Below are positions 10,081 to 19,440 of a stretch of 21,853 nucleotides of DNA, one piece after another. The notes below the pieces were generated by a model. It was not told the origin of the DNA and searched no databases. It saw only the letters and a list, made by a program, of their open reading frames with translations. Within the stretch, counting starts at the first letter, position 1, and every line of letters starts with the position of its first letter. The DNA comes from Monosiga brevicollis MX1. Its lineage: Eukaryota; Opisthokonta; Choanoflagellata; Craspedida; Salpingoecidae. The stretch lies in assembly GCF_000002865.3 (NCBI RefSeq), contig NW_001865052.1:604543-626395 (forward strand), read 5' to 3'. Both the position numbers and the translations under genes were made by a program.

Positions 10081-10134
10081 TGTCAGACGTTTTCTAACGC
10101 CGAAAAGTCTGACATTCCGTTGTCAGACTTTTCT
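10081..10134. promoter_or_regulatory. Triple TGTCAGAC motif in GH/INTS11 divergent promoter
   Basis: Three copies occur within 54 bp: TGTCAGACGTTTTC at 10081, GAAAAGTCTGACA (reverse orientation, about 10102-10114) and TTGTCAGACTTTTCT at 10120-10134. They lie between the glycoside hydrolase start (10036) and the INTS11 start (10291). The mixed orientation suits a bidirectional promoter. The binding factor is unknown. Confidence 0.55.
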
Positions 10135-10290
10135 AGGCTTATGGGGCAAAGTGTAAGAAATGATGCATTTCCGTACTGTGCACTCGCGTTGAAGAGAGAG
10201 AGCGCGACGAGAGAGCGACGAGCGACAGCTGACGACGCGCGAACAGTGCGAGGCGGGAGGGGGGTGGCGGGTGAACACTGACCACCGGCC

Positions 10291-12483
10291 ATGCCGCTGT
10301 TGTTTGCATCGGATGATATACGGGTCGTGCCATTGGGGGCCGGACAGGATGTGGGGCGTTCCTGCGTTTTGGTGACCATGGGGGGTCGGACAATTATGTT
10401 TGACTGCGGCATGCACATGGGCTACAACGATGCGCGGCGTTTTCCCGACTTTACGCAAGTGGCGCAAGGCCCGCTGACGGATCACATTGACTTGGCCATC
10501 ATTACCCACTTCCACCTTGACCACTGCGGCGCCTTGCCCTACTTTACAGAGCAGGTGGGCTACGATGGTCCCCTGTACATGACCATGCCCACGCGCGCCA
10601 TTGCCCAGGTCCTGCTGGAAGATTATCGCAAGATTGCCGTCTCTCGGCAGGGAGAGAAAAACTTTTTCACCCGCGACGACATCAAGACGTGTCTCAACAA
10701 GGCCACCACCATCGACCTTCACCAGACAGTTGTCATTGACCAGGACTTTGAGATCAAGGCCTACTACGCGGGCCACGTTCTTGGGGCCGCCATGTTTTAT
10801 GTTCGCGTCGGCAATCAGAGCGTGGTCTACACGGGCGACTACAACATGAGCCCGGATCGGCACCTTGGTGCCGCCTGGATCGACCGCTGTGAACCAGACG
10901 TCATCATTTCAGAGTCCACTTATGCCACCACCATTCGCGACAGCCGCCGCGCCCGCGAGCACGACTTGCTCACCAAGATTACCCAGTGTGTACAGCGGGG
11001 CGGCAAGGTCCTGCTTCCCGTCTTTGCCCTTGGCCGCGCGCAAGAGCTGTGCATTCTGCTCGAGACCCATTGGCAACGCACGGGCATGCGAGTACCCATC
11101 TACTTCTCCACGGGTCTAACAGCCCGTGCCAACGAATATTACAAGCTCTTCATTACCTGGACCAACCAGAAGCTCAAGGAAACCTTTGTGGAACGCAACC
11201 TTTTCGACTTTCAGCACGTTCAGCCCTTTGACCGCAGCTACCTCGAGCATGCTGGGCCTCAGGTGCTGTTTGCAACCCCGGGCATGCTGCATGCTGGCAC
11301 ATCGCTCTTGGCCTTTACCCACTGGTGCGAGGACCCACGCAACATGGTCATTCTGCCCGGTTACTGCACGGCGGGCACTGTCGGCGCCAAAATCATTGCC
11401 GGCATTCGCGAACTCGACATTGAGGGCCGCCACTACACTGTACGCATGGACGTCGAATACCTCTCTTTTTCTGCCCACGCCGATGCCAAGGGCATCATGC
11501 AACTCGTCTCCCAATCGGGCGCAAAGCAGGTGGTGCTCGTACACGGCGAGCAACAAAAAATGGCCTTTTTGGCTGGCCGCATCCAGCAGGAGCTTGGCTT
11601 GCCCTGCCACTTTCCCCCCAACGGTCACTGCCTCACGCTTTCCACCAACAACCCCGTCCCAATCCTGGTCTCCGATGCCTTCCTCCCCGTGGCCAAGGAC
11701 GAAGTCGCAAAGGCCGAGCCCAGCTTTTCCCCCGCGCCGGGACCCAAGGCAGAACTGCTGGCGGAGGATGTCGAGACGAAGCCCAACCCATCACACCTGC
11801 TGGCAACTCCAAGCAAGCCGCCTATGGCTCTGGACGGCCATCTTGGGCTAGGTGCTGCTCCTGTGCCCATTGAAGGTGTGCTGGTGCGCCAGAGCAATGG
11901 TAAACTGCGCCTGGTCACCTTCTCCGAGGCGCAGCGCGATCACAATCTGCAACCACACGAGATCAAGACTGTATGCGTGATTGCACTACCTAGCGGGGCC
12001 TCCACCAGCTTGGTACATCGCCATATCCTCCAGCGCAGCCAGGCAGCAGGTTTGGCCGTGCTCGACTCGGGGCCAACAACCCTCAAGGTTGGCTTGGTGG
12101 ACGTTTCTATCGAGCCCAATGAGGTGCGGCTGGCCTACAAGAGTGGCAGCGGCGTGCGAGATGCGGCCCGTCTTCAGGACATTGTTGGCAGTCTGCCTGA
12201 CATGGCCGAGGCCTCGCGTGACTCATTGTCCAAGCCCCGTCAAACGCCTTTGGCAGCGGCTGAGGCCAGTACAGCAGAGAGTCGGCCGCCCATGGACACT
12301 GAGGATGACGATGAGGACGATGTCAATGATGACGACGACGAGGAGGAGGAGGAGGATAGTGACGATGGCAGCGGTGATGATACAGAGGAAGAGGAGGCTG
12401 ATGACCATGACCAGAGCGACAATGACGACGACGACGACGACGACGACTCAAGCGACCGTCTCAGCAGCAGTCAAGACGAATAG
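10291..12483 (+). CDS. INTS11: Integrator complex subunit 11 (CPSF73-like RNA endonuclease)
   Basis: A single uninterrupted exon encoding 730 aa. INTS11 is the zinc-dependent endonuclease of the nuclear Integrator complex and cleaves snRNA 3' ends and nascent mRNAs. The metallo-beta-lactamase motifs are intact: HFHLDHCG (His73, His75, Asp77, His78), GHVLGAAMF (His162), YTGDYN (Asp183), SESTYATT (Glu208), then the beta-CASP region, [10 protein letters not shown] (His396) and LVHGEQQKM (His418). Identity with human INTS11 is very high over residues 10-470. Residues about 555-650 match the C-terminal domain expected to pair with INTS9. The protein is about 130 residues longer than the human one, mainly through a linker (about 460-550) and a roughly 60-residue Asp/Glu tail built on a (GAC)n-rich stretch. 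The ATG at 10291 gives the conserved N-terminus. It is intronless, unlike most neighbours. Confidence 0.97.
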   Translation: MPLLFASDDIRVVPLGAGQDVGRSCVLVTMGGRTIMFDCGMHMGYNDARRFPDFTQVAQGPLTDHIDLAIITHFHLDHCGALPYFTEQVGYDGPLYMTMPTRAIAQVLLEDYRKIAVSRQGEKNFFTRDDIKTCLNKATTIDLHQTVVIDQDFEIKAYYAGHVLGAAMFYVRVGNQSVVYTGDYNMSPDRHLGAAWIDRCEPDVIISESTYATTIRDSRRAREHDLLTKITQCVQRGGKVLLPVFALGRAQELCILLETHWQRTGMRVPIYFSTGLTARANEYYKLFITWTNQKLKETFVERNLFDFQHVQPFDRSYLEHAGPQVLFATPGMLHAGTSLLAFTHWCEDPRNMVILPGYCTAGTVGAKIIAGIRELDIEGRHYTVRMDVEYLSFSAHADAKGIMQLVSQSGAKQVVLVHGEQQKMAFLAGRIQQELGLPCHFPPNGHCLTLSTNNPVPILVSDAFLPVAKDEVAKAEPSFSPAPGPKAELLAEDVETKPNPSHLLATPSKPPMALDGHLGLGAAPVPIEGVLVRQSNGKLRLVTFSEAQRDHNLQPHEIKTVCVIALPSGASTSLVHRHILQRSQAAGLAVLDSGPTTLKVGLVDVSIEPNEVRLAYKSGSGVRDAARLQDIVGSLPDMAEASRDSLSKPRQTPLAAAEASTAESRPPMDTEDDDEDDVNDDDDEEEEEDSDDGSGDDTEEEEADDHDQSDNDDDDDDDDSSDRLSSSQDE

Positions 12484-13134
12484 ACGCTTCTATAGGCTGA
12501 TCAAACCTCGACGATGGTTCGAACCGTTTTTGTTCTCTTCTTGTCATCGCATGGTTCACATTGAACCCCTCGTCTTGTGCTGCTGTCTGCTGGCCTTTGC
12601 ATGCCGTGCGTGCCTGCCGTCCTCGTCCATGTACAACCTAGTGCCTTATCTTTTTATCTTTCACAATCTAATCGACGACCAGAAAATCAAACATGTTAGC
12701 GTCATCTCCGTTCAGACGTGCTGGAGCATGACAAAACATACTTTAACAAAACACCTGAATTTCACCTGCATAGTTCAGCACGACCATTCCTGAGAGTCAT
12801 CCATCCCGTGTTATTGATTGAGAATAAAAGCTACGCAGGACATTTGGGGATAGCCAAGCCAAAACCAGTTTCAGCACAATAAAGTACATGTAATTCCAAA
12901 CGAATTGCTCGAGCCTGGCTCAGTTTGTAGATTGACGATGGCTGCTCTGACCGACATTTGTTCATATTCACGATTGACAATCGGAGCCTGGATGCGCGCC
13001 CTCTGGGTTGTCGGCAATAGATGCGCTGGACAGGGACACCCTGTAAACGGAGCCTTTTCATTTCATGTTCGATGAATGATTTTTAAAAAATTAATTGCAA
13101 AGCAGTTCAACTAGGCGAATAGATATGAGGCTCC
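12484..13134. other. Convergent spacer with INTS11 3' UTR
   Basis: 650 bp between the INTS11 stop and the stop of the minus-strand acyltransferase gene. It is AT-richer than its surroundings. AATAAA hexamers lie at 12823-12828 and 12878-12883 on plus. Small open frames on both strands show no recognisable features. Confidence 0.6.
12823..12883 (+). terminator. Two AATAAA poly(A) signals for INTS11
   Basis: AATAAA occurs at 12823-12828 and again at 12878-12883, about 340 and 395 bases after the INTS11 stop. No other plus-strand gene precedes them, so they most likely belong to INTS11. Which one is used cannot be told. Confidence 0.5.
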
Positions 13135-14853
13135 TCAATTGTGCGTTGGGTGCAGGGCAAAGGTGCTGAGCTGGCCCGGAAGGCCGTGTTGAATTAGGAA
13201 AGTACTTTGCAAGCGAAGTGCCGACGCATCTGCCAACGACACCTCAGCGAGCTCAGCTGAGATCCTGGGGGCGAGTGCCGTCGCGGCCACACTCGACACG
13301 TCGACGGTGGTATACCCCACGACGGCACCCGAGGCAGGTAACAACACCAGTCCACCCGCGGCAAGCTTCGCCCCAGGTGCTAAAATCAAGCGCTGGGTGG
13401 TGTGCCGCTCGGCATAGGGCGCCAAATAGACGGTCACACTCAATTGGAGCTGCAATCGCGGAGTAGATAAGCTGGGTGCTGCTGCGTGGGTTAAGCTGGC
13501 GATGCACTGGCAACGCCATAGCTGGAGGAGAGCTGAGAGAAAAGCTGGCTGCTCTACCGAATCCACAGAAACATTGGGGGCTGCAAGCAAGTCGGTGTCG
13601 TTGCCTAGACGGAGCTGGCGGTTTTGGGCAGTGGTGGAAAGGGCAACGCTCTGAACATGGGTGCGCACAGAAGGTAGGACCCCGGCGTACAACAATCGGG
13701 TGCACCAGTGGAGCCCGGGCCTTTGAACCAAGTCGATACAGACGGGAAGGGCCAGATCGGGGCGCACGCGCTGGACCAGCTTGTGCAGCATGGGCTGTGA
13801 GCCTACCTCAAGCACACGTGCCCCAGAGGGCAAATGCTGTAGCATGCTGTGAAAGGTGACGGGGCGTGACAGGCACGCCAAGAGGAATGCCGGACTAAAC
13901 TCGGCAAAGCTGCCAGGCACCGTAGTGATCCAGGTGACGGCGAGCTTCGGCGATCCAGGGAGCCATCGATCCAAGCTGGCGCGCACACTTTCGAGAAAGC
14001 AAAGATTTGCAGCTGTTGCCTCTGGATCATCATGTGTATCCTCAGTCATGTGGAGAGCGGTTTGGGCCGACTGCACCCGCTGCGTGCGGATCTGCAGAGC
14101 TGCCAGCTCAGCTTCTAAGCCTGTCAGCGCGCCCGCTTGAACCGCCATTCGATTCAGTGCCACGGTCACGTTGCAAGGTCCGTTGATGCAGGCCACGGTC
14201 GCGCCCAGGGGCAGTAGCGGCTCCACCTGGTTACAGGGTGCAGTGACGGCCAGCATGGCGCCGGGGCGAGTGCGAGCCCAGTCACCCATGTGCCAGGCCA
14301 GACGAGCAACGAGCGGGGGAGGCAGGCAAAGGGCATGGGCGGCACAGAGCAGCTCACCCAGACTATGGCCACAGCAGGGAGCCTGATCAAGGCCCAGCTC
14401 ATGCAAAACGGCTGTCAAGCCCAACTGCAACACCACGGAGGCCACAAAAAGGGCGCGCGCGTCGGCATGTAGCTCCGCCGACGCACTCTCACTTGTCAAA
14501 AGATAGGGCAAATCAAACGGAAAGCCGTCCAAACCCTGTTGGCAAGCGTGCACGGTGGCCTGGAACACGGGCTCGCGCCACATATGAACATCCACCAAAG
14601 TCCACCGAGAGCCCAGTCCGGGAAATAAAAGCCATGGCAGCGTCTGCCCAACAGCCGGATCGGACGGGTTGGTCTGGATGACATGGGCAATTCCGTCGTC
14701 CTCAGCCAGCCAAGTGGTGCCTGGCGTGGGGTCGCTTGGCAGTGAGATGGCTCGGCGCAACCCCCATGCATTGTCAGGATCACAGGCAAGGGTCGTGGCA
14801 AGGTGAGCTCGATCGGTGGGAGACTCTGCGGCCAATCGCCAGAGGGGAAGACG
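13135..14853 (-). CDS. FAS/PKS-type acyltransferase without ketosynthase; 5' end unresolved
   Basis: The frame is open on minus from 14922 to the TGA at 13137-13135. I place an acceptor at 14853 (CTGGCAG), giving 573 codons. Counting from the TTG at 14835: a linker like the KS-AT linker of animal fatty acid synthase (1-65); FPGLGSRW (71-78, for the family's PGxGSQW); GHSLGE with nucleophile Ser158; INGPCNVTV; ALHM with catalytic His262 (family AFHS); VTFHSMLQHLPSGARVLEVG. This covers a whole AT domain. The later part (about 410-530) is unassigned; a hotdog-like fold resembling half of a dehydratase is possible. The Arg that binds malonyl-CoA (Arg606 in mammalian FAS) is absent: AYWRGQ in FAS aligns with AWHMGD. 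No upstream in-frame ATG exists, so a 5' exon is needed. One candidate is 15420-15289 (44 codons, CAG/GTGCGC donor). No ketosynthase was found. Such domains load acyl groups from CoA onto carrier proteins. Confidence 0.75.
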   Translation of the reverse strand, partial: RLPLWRLAAESPTDRAHLATTLACDPDNAWGLRRAISLPSDPTPGTTWLAEDDGIAHVIQTNPSDPAVGQTLPWLLFPGLGSRWTLVDVHMWREPVFQATVHACQQGLDGFPFDLPYLLTSESASAELHADARALFVASVVLQLGLTAVLHELGLDQAPCCGHSLGELLCAAHALCLPPPLVARLAWHMGDWARTRPGAMLAVTAPCNQVEPLLPLGATVACINGPCNVTVALNRMAVQAGALTGLEAELAALQIRTQRVQSAQTALHMTEDTHDDPEATAANLCFLESVRASLDRWLPGSPKLAVTWITTVPGSFAEFSPAFLLACLSRPVTFHSMLQHLPSGARVLEVGSQPMLHKLVQRVRPDLALPVCIDLVQRPGLHWCTRLLYAGVLPSVRTHVQSVALSTTAQNRQLRLGNDTDLLAAPNVSVDSVEQPAFLSALLQLWRCQCIASLTHAAAPSLSTPRLQLQLSVTVYLAPYAERHTTQRLILAPGAKLAAGGLVLLPASGAVVGYTTVDVSSVAATALAPRISAELAEVSLADASALRLQSTFLIQHGLPGQLSTFALHPTHN

Positions 14854-15594
14854 CTGCCAGATCGCTAAGGATGAGTCGGTAAGACTGGTTGTGAGGGTAT
14901 TTCGAGCGTAGTCATCGAGTTGTTACGCAGAGGAAAAAAAATGAAGAAAACGACATTGAACGCTGCCAAACAAGTCCATGCATTCTAGCGTCCAAACTAA
15001 CAAGGTGGCGGGGGGCTGGTGGGGGCGGAAGGGGTGTCCTCGAAGGCAAAGGAAAAGTGAAGGCGCCGATCGGTGGCGGCGCGCGTCTTGGATTTATCAG
15101 ACCCATCCGGGTTGCCAGACGTCGACATTGGGAGCTCAAACCCAGGAGTTTGTGCTGGTGGCCCGGGGGATGCAGGTTCGGAGCTGGCAACCGGGTGCAT
15201 GGGGCGGGCTGTAGAAACAGGCATGGTGGCGAGCAACAAGAAGGAGAAAGTGCCATGTCTGGGGCAGATGCAGCGATGATGCGCGCACCTGGGGCCCTTG
15301 AAGCAGGTTTCTCACGTCTTTCGTGCTGGAGGATGAGGCTGCACCGCCACGCGCCGCACATGCGATTTGGGTGAACAAAGGATTGTGGTGCACTTGCTTT
15401 TCCAACCCTTCCAAAGGCATTCAGCTGCGAGGTTGTCATGATTTTGCATTGGGCATCATGTCTCCAGCAGCGAAAGAAGAGAGATGCCACTTCAAGGGGC
15501 AAGGAGGGGGTGGTGGGGCGGGGGAGGGTAGCGTCCATCTGGGTCGGTCACCAACGTCTTGATGCCATCTGTTGTGAGTCCGTCGCGGCTCCAT
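14854..15594. other. Spacer that may hold 5' exons of a minus-strand gene
   Basis: Several good minus-strand splice donors occur here: GTGCGC after CCCCAG at 15288, and GTGAGA after GAAAGAC nearby. A TTTCTACAG acceptor lies at about 15210. An ATG at 15420 opens a 44-codon phase-0 exon ending at 15289. These could form the 5' end of the acyltransferase gene or a separate small gene. No domain is recognisable and more than one joining is possible, so I make no firm call. Confidence 0.3.
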
Positions 15595-15612
15595 CGCGCT
15601 TGCGCAAGCGCG
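15595..15612. other. Perfect 18-bp GC-rich palindrome
   Basis: CGCGCTTGCGCAAGCGCG is its own reverse complement. Its core TTGCGCAA equals the consensus half-site pair of C/EBP-type bZIP factors. It lies 12 bp from a TGTCAGAC motif in the divergent space before the old-yellow-enzyme gene. A regulatory role is inference. Confidence 0.6.
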
Positions 15613-15623
15613 CTCGATATTTT

Positions 15624-15636
15624 TTGTCAGACTTTT
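15624..15636 (+). promoter_or_regulatory. TTGTCAGACTTTT motif
   Basis: The sequence is identical over 13 bases to the copy at 10120-10132 in the GH/INTS11 promoter. It lies between the minus-strand acyltransferase region and the plus-strand old-yellow-enzyme gene. Confidence 0.45.
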
Positions 15637-15644
15637 GATTTGCA

Positions 15645-15720
15645 TGTGTGTGTGTGTGTGTGGAATGACGAGATTCGATCATTGTGATGCTGTTTGACAC
15701 ATTGTCATCATCATCATCAT

Positions 15721-15793
<73 letters not shown>

Positions 15794-15924
15794 CGAGAAG
15801 ACGTTCAAAGAGGGACAACAACGTGAACATTCATCCATCCTTAGGTGTGACATATGGGTATGACATCGGGAAAGCACCTGCCACGATGTAGGATGCTACT
15901 TGGGACACCAAAAGGAGGCACAAC

Positions 15925-15972
<48 letters not shown>
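15645..15972. repeat. (TG)9, (CA)33 and (TG)23 microsatellites
   Basis: (TG)9 lies at 15645-15662, a short (ATC)n run at about 15705-15721, (CA)33 at 15727-15792 and (TG)23 at 15927-15972. The (CA) and (TG) tracts are mutually complementary and about 134 bp apart, so they form an inverted pair. Open frames through them encode only His/Thr or Cys/Val repeats. Confidence 0.95.
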
Positions 15973-15975
<3 letters not shown>

Positions 15976-16185
15976 CTGCTGCATGAACGGAGCCGTTGGT
16001 GAGGGGGGGTGGGGACACGAGGAGAATTGACCACTGGATAGAGGAGATGGTTGTGGTTACTCGTCTGGGATTCGGCTCATTTTACAGCTCAAGCCCGGCC
16101 TTGAATTTGCAAGACCATTGTTCGTGCTCGGACCCACCGCTGCTAGTGCATTACCCGAAGCGCGCGTCTACCAGTCACCAGCACC

Positions 16186-17730
16186 ATGCCCGCCGTCGGT
16201 GCTCCGTACGCGGCGCTGCTGTCCAGTCTCAAGGTGGGAGACTTGACACTCAAAAACCGCATTATTATGTCCGCCATGACGCGTGCTCGCTCCATCAACA
16301 ACGTTCCCAACGACATGAACCGGGCCTACTACGAGCAACGAGCTGGCGCCGGCCTTATCATTACAGAGGGCGTCCCGATTGACAAGCGGGTAAGTCTTCC
16401 CATCCCCTCCTTGTGGGTGTCTTGACTCAGCTGTCTGCCCTGTTCCATTTGACTGCTTCCTCCTTTAACGCCTAACACGATCCACCATCCCTTTGTCCAA
16501 TCACACCAGGGTTCTGCTTGGACAGACGTGCCCGGAATCTACACGGAAGAGATGGCCGAGGGCTGGAAGCGAGTAACAGACGGCGTCCATGCCAAGGGCG
16601 GCTTGATCTTTGCCCAACTGTGGCACATGGGTCGCCAAGCACACAGCTCGTTTTTTGATGGCAAGCTACCCGTTGGCCCATCCCCCTTGAAGATTGAGTC
16701 ACCCAAGGGCGTCCCCAACGCGGACGGCGAGTTTGTGCCGTATGAGGTTCCCCACGCGCTTACCGTGGACGAAATCCAAGAAATTGTACAGGTATGCTTT
16801 CCCTATCCATTCAGACAGACGCCTACACGCTCAGCGAGCCAAACCAGGGTCTTGAGCTGGCTGCCTGTTTTGCTTCTCCCATGCTTCTTCTGTTCATGCC
16901 TGCCTTTTACCACCTCGCCACCTCGCTGCCGCTGCACAGCAATACAAACAGGCTGCCCTGCTGGCCAAGGCGGCCGGCTTTGACGGCATCGAGATGCATG
17001 GTGCGTGGTCGGCTTTTCTCAGTTGCTTGGCTCTCCTCGATGCTTCTTCTCTTACCTGCCAAATCTTCGCGCTCACTCCGACTCCATTGTTCTACCTCCT
17101 TTGCTCACGATAGCGGCCAATGGATATTTGGTGGATCAGTTTCTGCAGTCGTGCTCCAACCAGCGCACAGATGAGTATGGTGGTAGCATCGAGAACCGTT
17201 ATCGCTTCTTGGATCAGTTGATGGACGTGGCCCTGGAAGCCTTCCCCAAGGAGCGCGTCGGCGTGCGCATCAGCCCCAATACCAACTTTGGTGGTTCGGG
17301 CTCCCCCGACTTTCGTGAAACGTTCACTTATGTCGCCGAGCAGGTCGGCAAGCGGGAAGTGGCGTACCTGCAGGTCCTGGATGGTCTGGCTTTTGGATTT
17401 CATGAACTGGGTGAGCCGATGACCCTGGACGAGTTCCGGCCTCTGGTGTCAGAGAAGACAAAGATCTTTGGCAACGTCGGCTACACACCCGAGTCGGGTG
17501 AGGAGGCGATCACATCTGGTGTCGCGGATGCCATTACCTATGGACGTTACTTTTTGAGCAACCCCGATTTTCCTGAGCGTCTGGCCAACAACTGGCCGCT
17601 CAATGAGCCCCCGGAGCATGCAGCCTGGTTTACGCCTGATCTGCCCAACCGCGAAAAGTATTCCACGTCCTGGGGCTACACAGAGTACCTACCCTATCCC
17701 GAGGAGGCCAAGCAAGCAGCTTCAGCGTGA
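16186..17730 (+). CDS. Old yellow enzyme family NAD(P)H:flavin (FMN) oxidoreductase
   Basis: Four exons: 16186-16389, 16510-16791, 16940-17000, 17114-17730; 387 aa, normal for the family. These cytosolic FMN enzymes reduce activated C=C bonds of enones (12-oxophytodienoate reductase, OYE1, bacterial NemA). Features in order: LKNRIIMSAMTRARS at the FMN site; IFAQLWHMGRQAH; FDGIEMHAANGYLVDQFLQS with the substrate-binding His182 and Asn185 and the proton-donor Tyr187 (spacing as His191/Asn194/Tyr196 in yeast OYE1); RTDEYGGSIENRYRFL; GVRISP; IFGNVGYTPE; AITYGRYFLSNPDF. The introns are phase 0, 0 and 1 with clean GT-AG ends. The start ATG (CAGCACCATGCCC) has a good context. The natural substrate cannot be told. 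Confidence 0.95.
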
Positions 17731-18260
<530 letters not shown>

Positions 18261-18979
18261 CTACTCGGTACGCAGGATGATGTGGATGCCCGAATCTGTA
18301 TCGACTAGGTCTGAGAGCTCACCCACTTTGAGGGCGAACCTAAGAGAGGAGGGCAAAATGTCGGCCAGCACCTGATCAGATTCATAAACATCGACTCGGC
18401 CGATCGGTGTTGGAGCGCAAGCACATGACACATGACAGAAAAACCATCCACGTACGCTGCCTTTTCAAACGCCTCTGCATTGGCGGGGAAGCATGGTGAT
18501 GCAAGACAAGTGGTGTGAGAGCCGGGTGTCATCACATCCGTTGCTGTCGGCGAAGAAGACTACCCAGGGTGCACCGACCAACGTACTTTGCATTTGGCCA
18601 CGGCCAAAGGCACCGAGGTCACCGCCCCGCTTTGCGCTGCTGCAATCACTTTCCGTCTCGGCGATTTTGGCAAAATCAGCTCCCTGCGCAATGGCTTCTC
18701 GGTGGCCTGGGTATTCAATAACACAAAAACAGATCAGAAGCGTGGGTGCCAAGAACAACACACGGTGTCGAGTCTTCGGCTGTCAGCTCAAACAGTTGCG
18801 AACGGTTGGGCATCCATATAGAGCGCGCAGGCACGCACGCTTGATGATTTCGATGGCTTCAGCCTTAGTGCGGGTGATGGTATTTTGTCGCCAGGAAGAG
18901 GGTCGGCGAGAATCGCGATGCTTGGCTAGGATGTGCGATGCGCGCACTTTGCTCGGACCACTGGACTGATGGACCGAGA

Positions 18980-19010
<31 letters not shown>

Positions 19011-19440
19011 AAGCCAGTCAGGCCAAATGTGTGCCTGACAGCTGCAGGAAGGAGCAGCTTTGGGCCGTGTGCACATGATGATGTACCTGTGCAGTTGATC
19101 CTTTGCTTGAAGCCGCTGCTGTGGGCCGCTCCCACACGGATTCCTGCGTTGCTGTATTAAAGTAGTAGCTACAAAGTATCAAACCGCCAGGATCGAAATG
19201 CGACAAGTGACTGACAGGTACACGGAGGCATGACTAGGCGTTGCAAAACTACTCACTATTTCCCGGGCTTGGACTTGCTTTCTTTTTGAATCCAGCCCGC
19301 GGGCAGCTGAGTGTCAACCTCGCCTGCAGACCAGTGCGAAGTTGTGAGATGGCCAGGTGCAGTCGGGCCATGTGCAGTCCCGCCAAGCAACCAGCGGCCG
19401 GCTGACGTTTTTCCCGCTTGGACGCGCCTTCATCCGCCAT
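18261..19440 (-). CDS. PIN1: Peptidyl-prolyl cis-trans isomerase PIN1 (WW plus parvulin domains)
   Basis: Seven exons on minus: 19440-19407, 19323-19257, 19168-19087, 18965-18839, 18706-18587, 18474-18456, 18339-18261; 175 aa (human 163). PIN1 isomerises phospho-Ser/Thr-Pro bonds in nuclear and cytosolic regulators. The WW domain is residues 18-49 (LPAGWIQ...YYYFN...VWERP, Trp22 and Trp46). The parvulin domain is about 67-175: [11 protein letters not shown] (His72, Lys76), SRRPSSWR (phosphate-binding Arg81/Arg82), [22 protein letters not shown] (Cys125), [13 protein letters not shown] (Ser166, His169). All catalytic and phosphate-binding residues are present. Introns break every domain, so no single frame shows the gene. 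Exon 6 is a 19-nt microexon. Intron 3 has a (CT)n-T10 tract before its acceptor. The ATG gives MADEG, like the animal MADEE start. Confidence 0.97.
18979..19010. repeat. A10 plus (GA)11, polypyrimidine tract of PIN1 intron 3
   Basis: On plus the sequence is ten A residues (18979-18988) followed by (GA)11. On the coding minus strand this reads (CT)11 then T10, ending 13 bases before the exon 4 acceptor. The microsatellite therefore seems to serve as the polypyrimidine tract. Confidence 0.85.

Noticed and set aside
10123-10863. 246-codon minus-strand ORF and other long ORFs opposite INTS11
   Set aside because: They are antisense shadows of the strongly conserved INTS11 reading frame.
12513-12530. 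GGTTCGAACC resembling a tRNA B box
   Set aside because: No matching A box or cloverleaf lies upstream. It is in the INTS11 3' UTR and appears to be chance.
14912-15538. 208-codon minus-strand ORF as the ketosynthase part of the acyltransferase gene
   Set aside because: It has no DTACSSS-type motif or other ketosynthase feature. Its composition is Pro/Arg-rich and unlike a catalytic domain.
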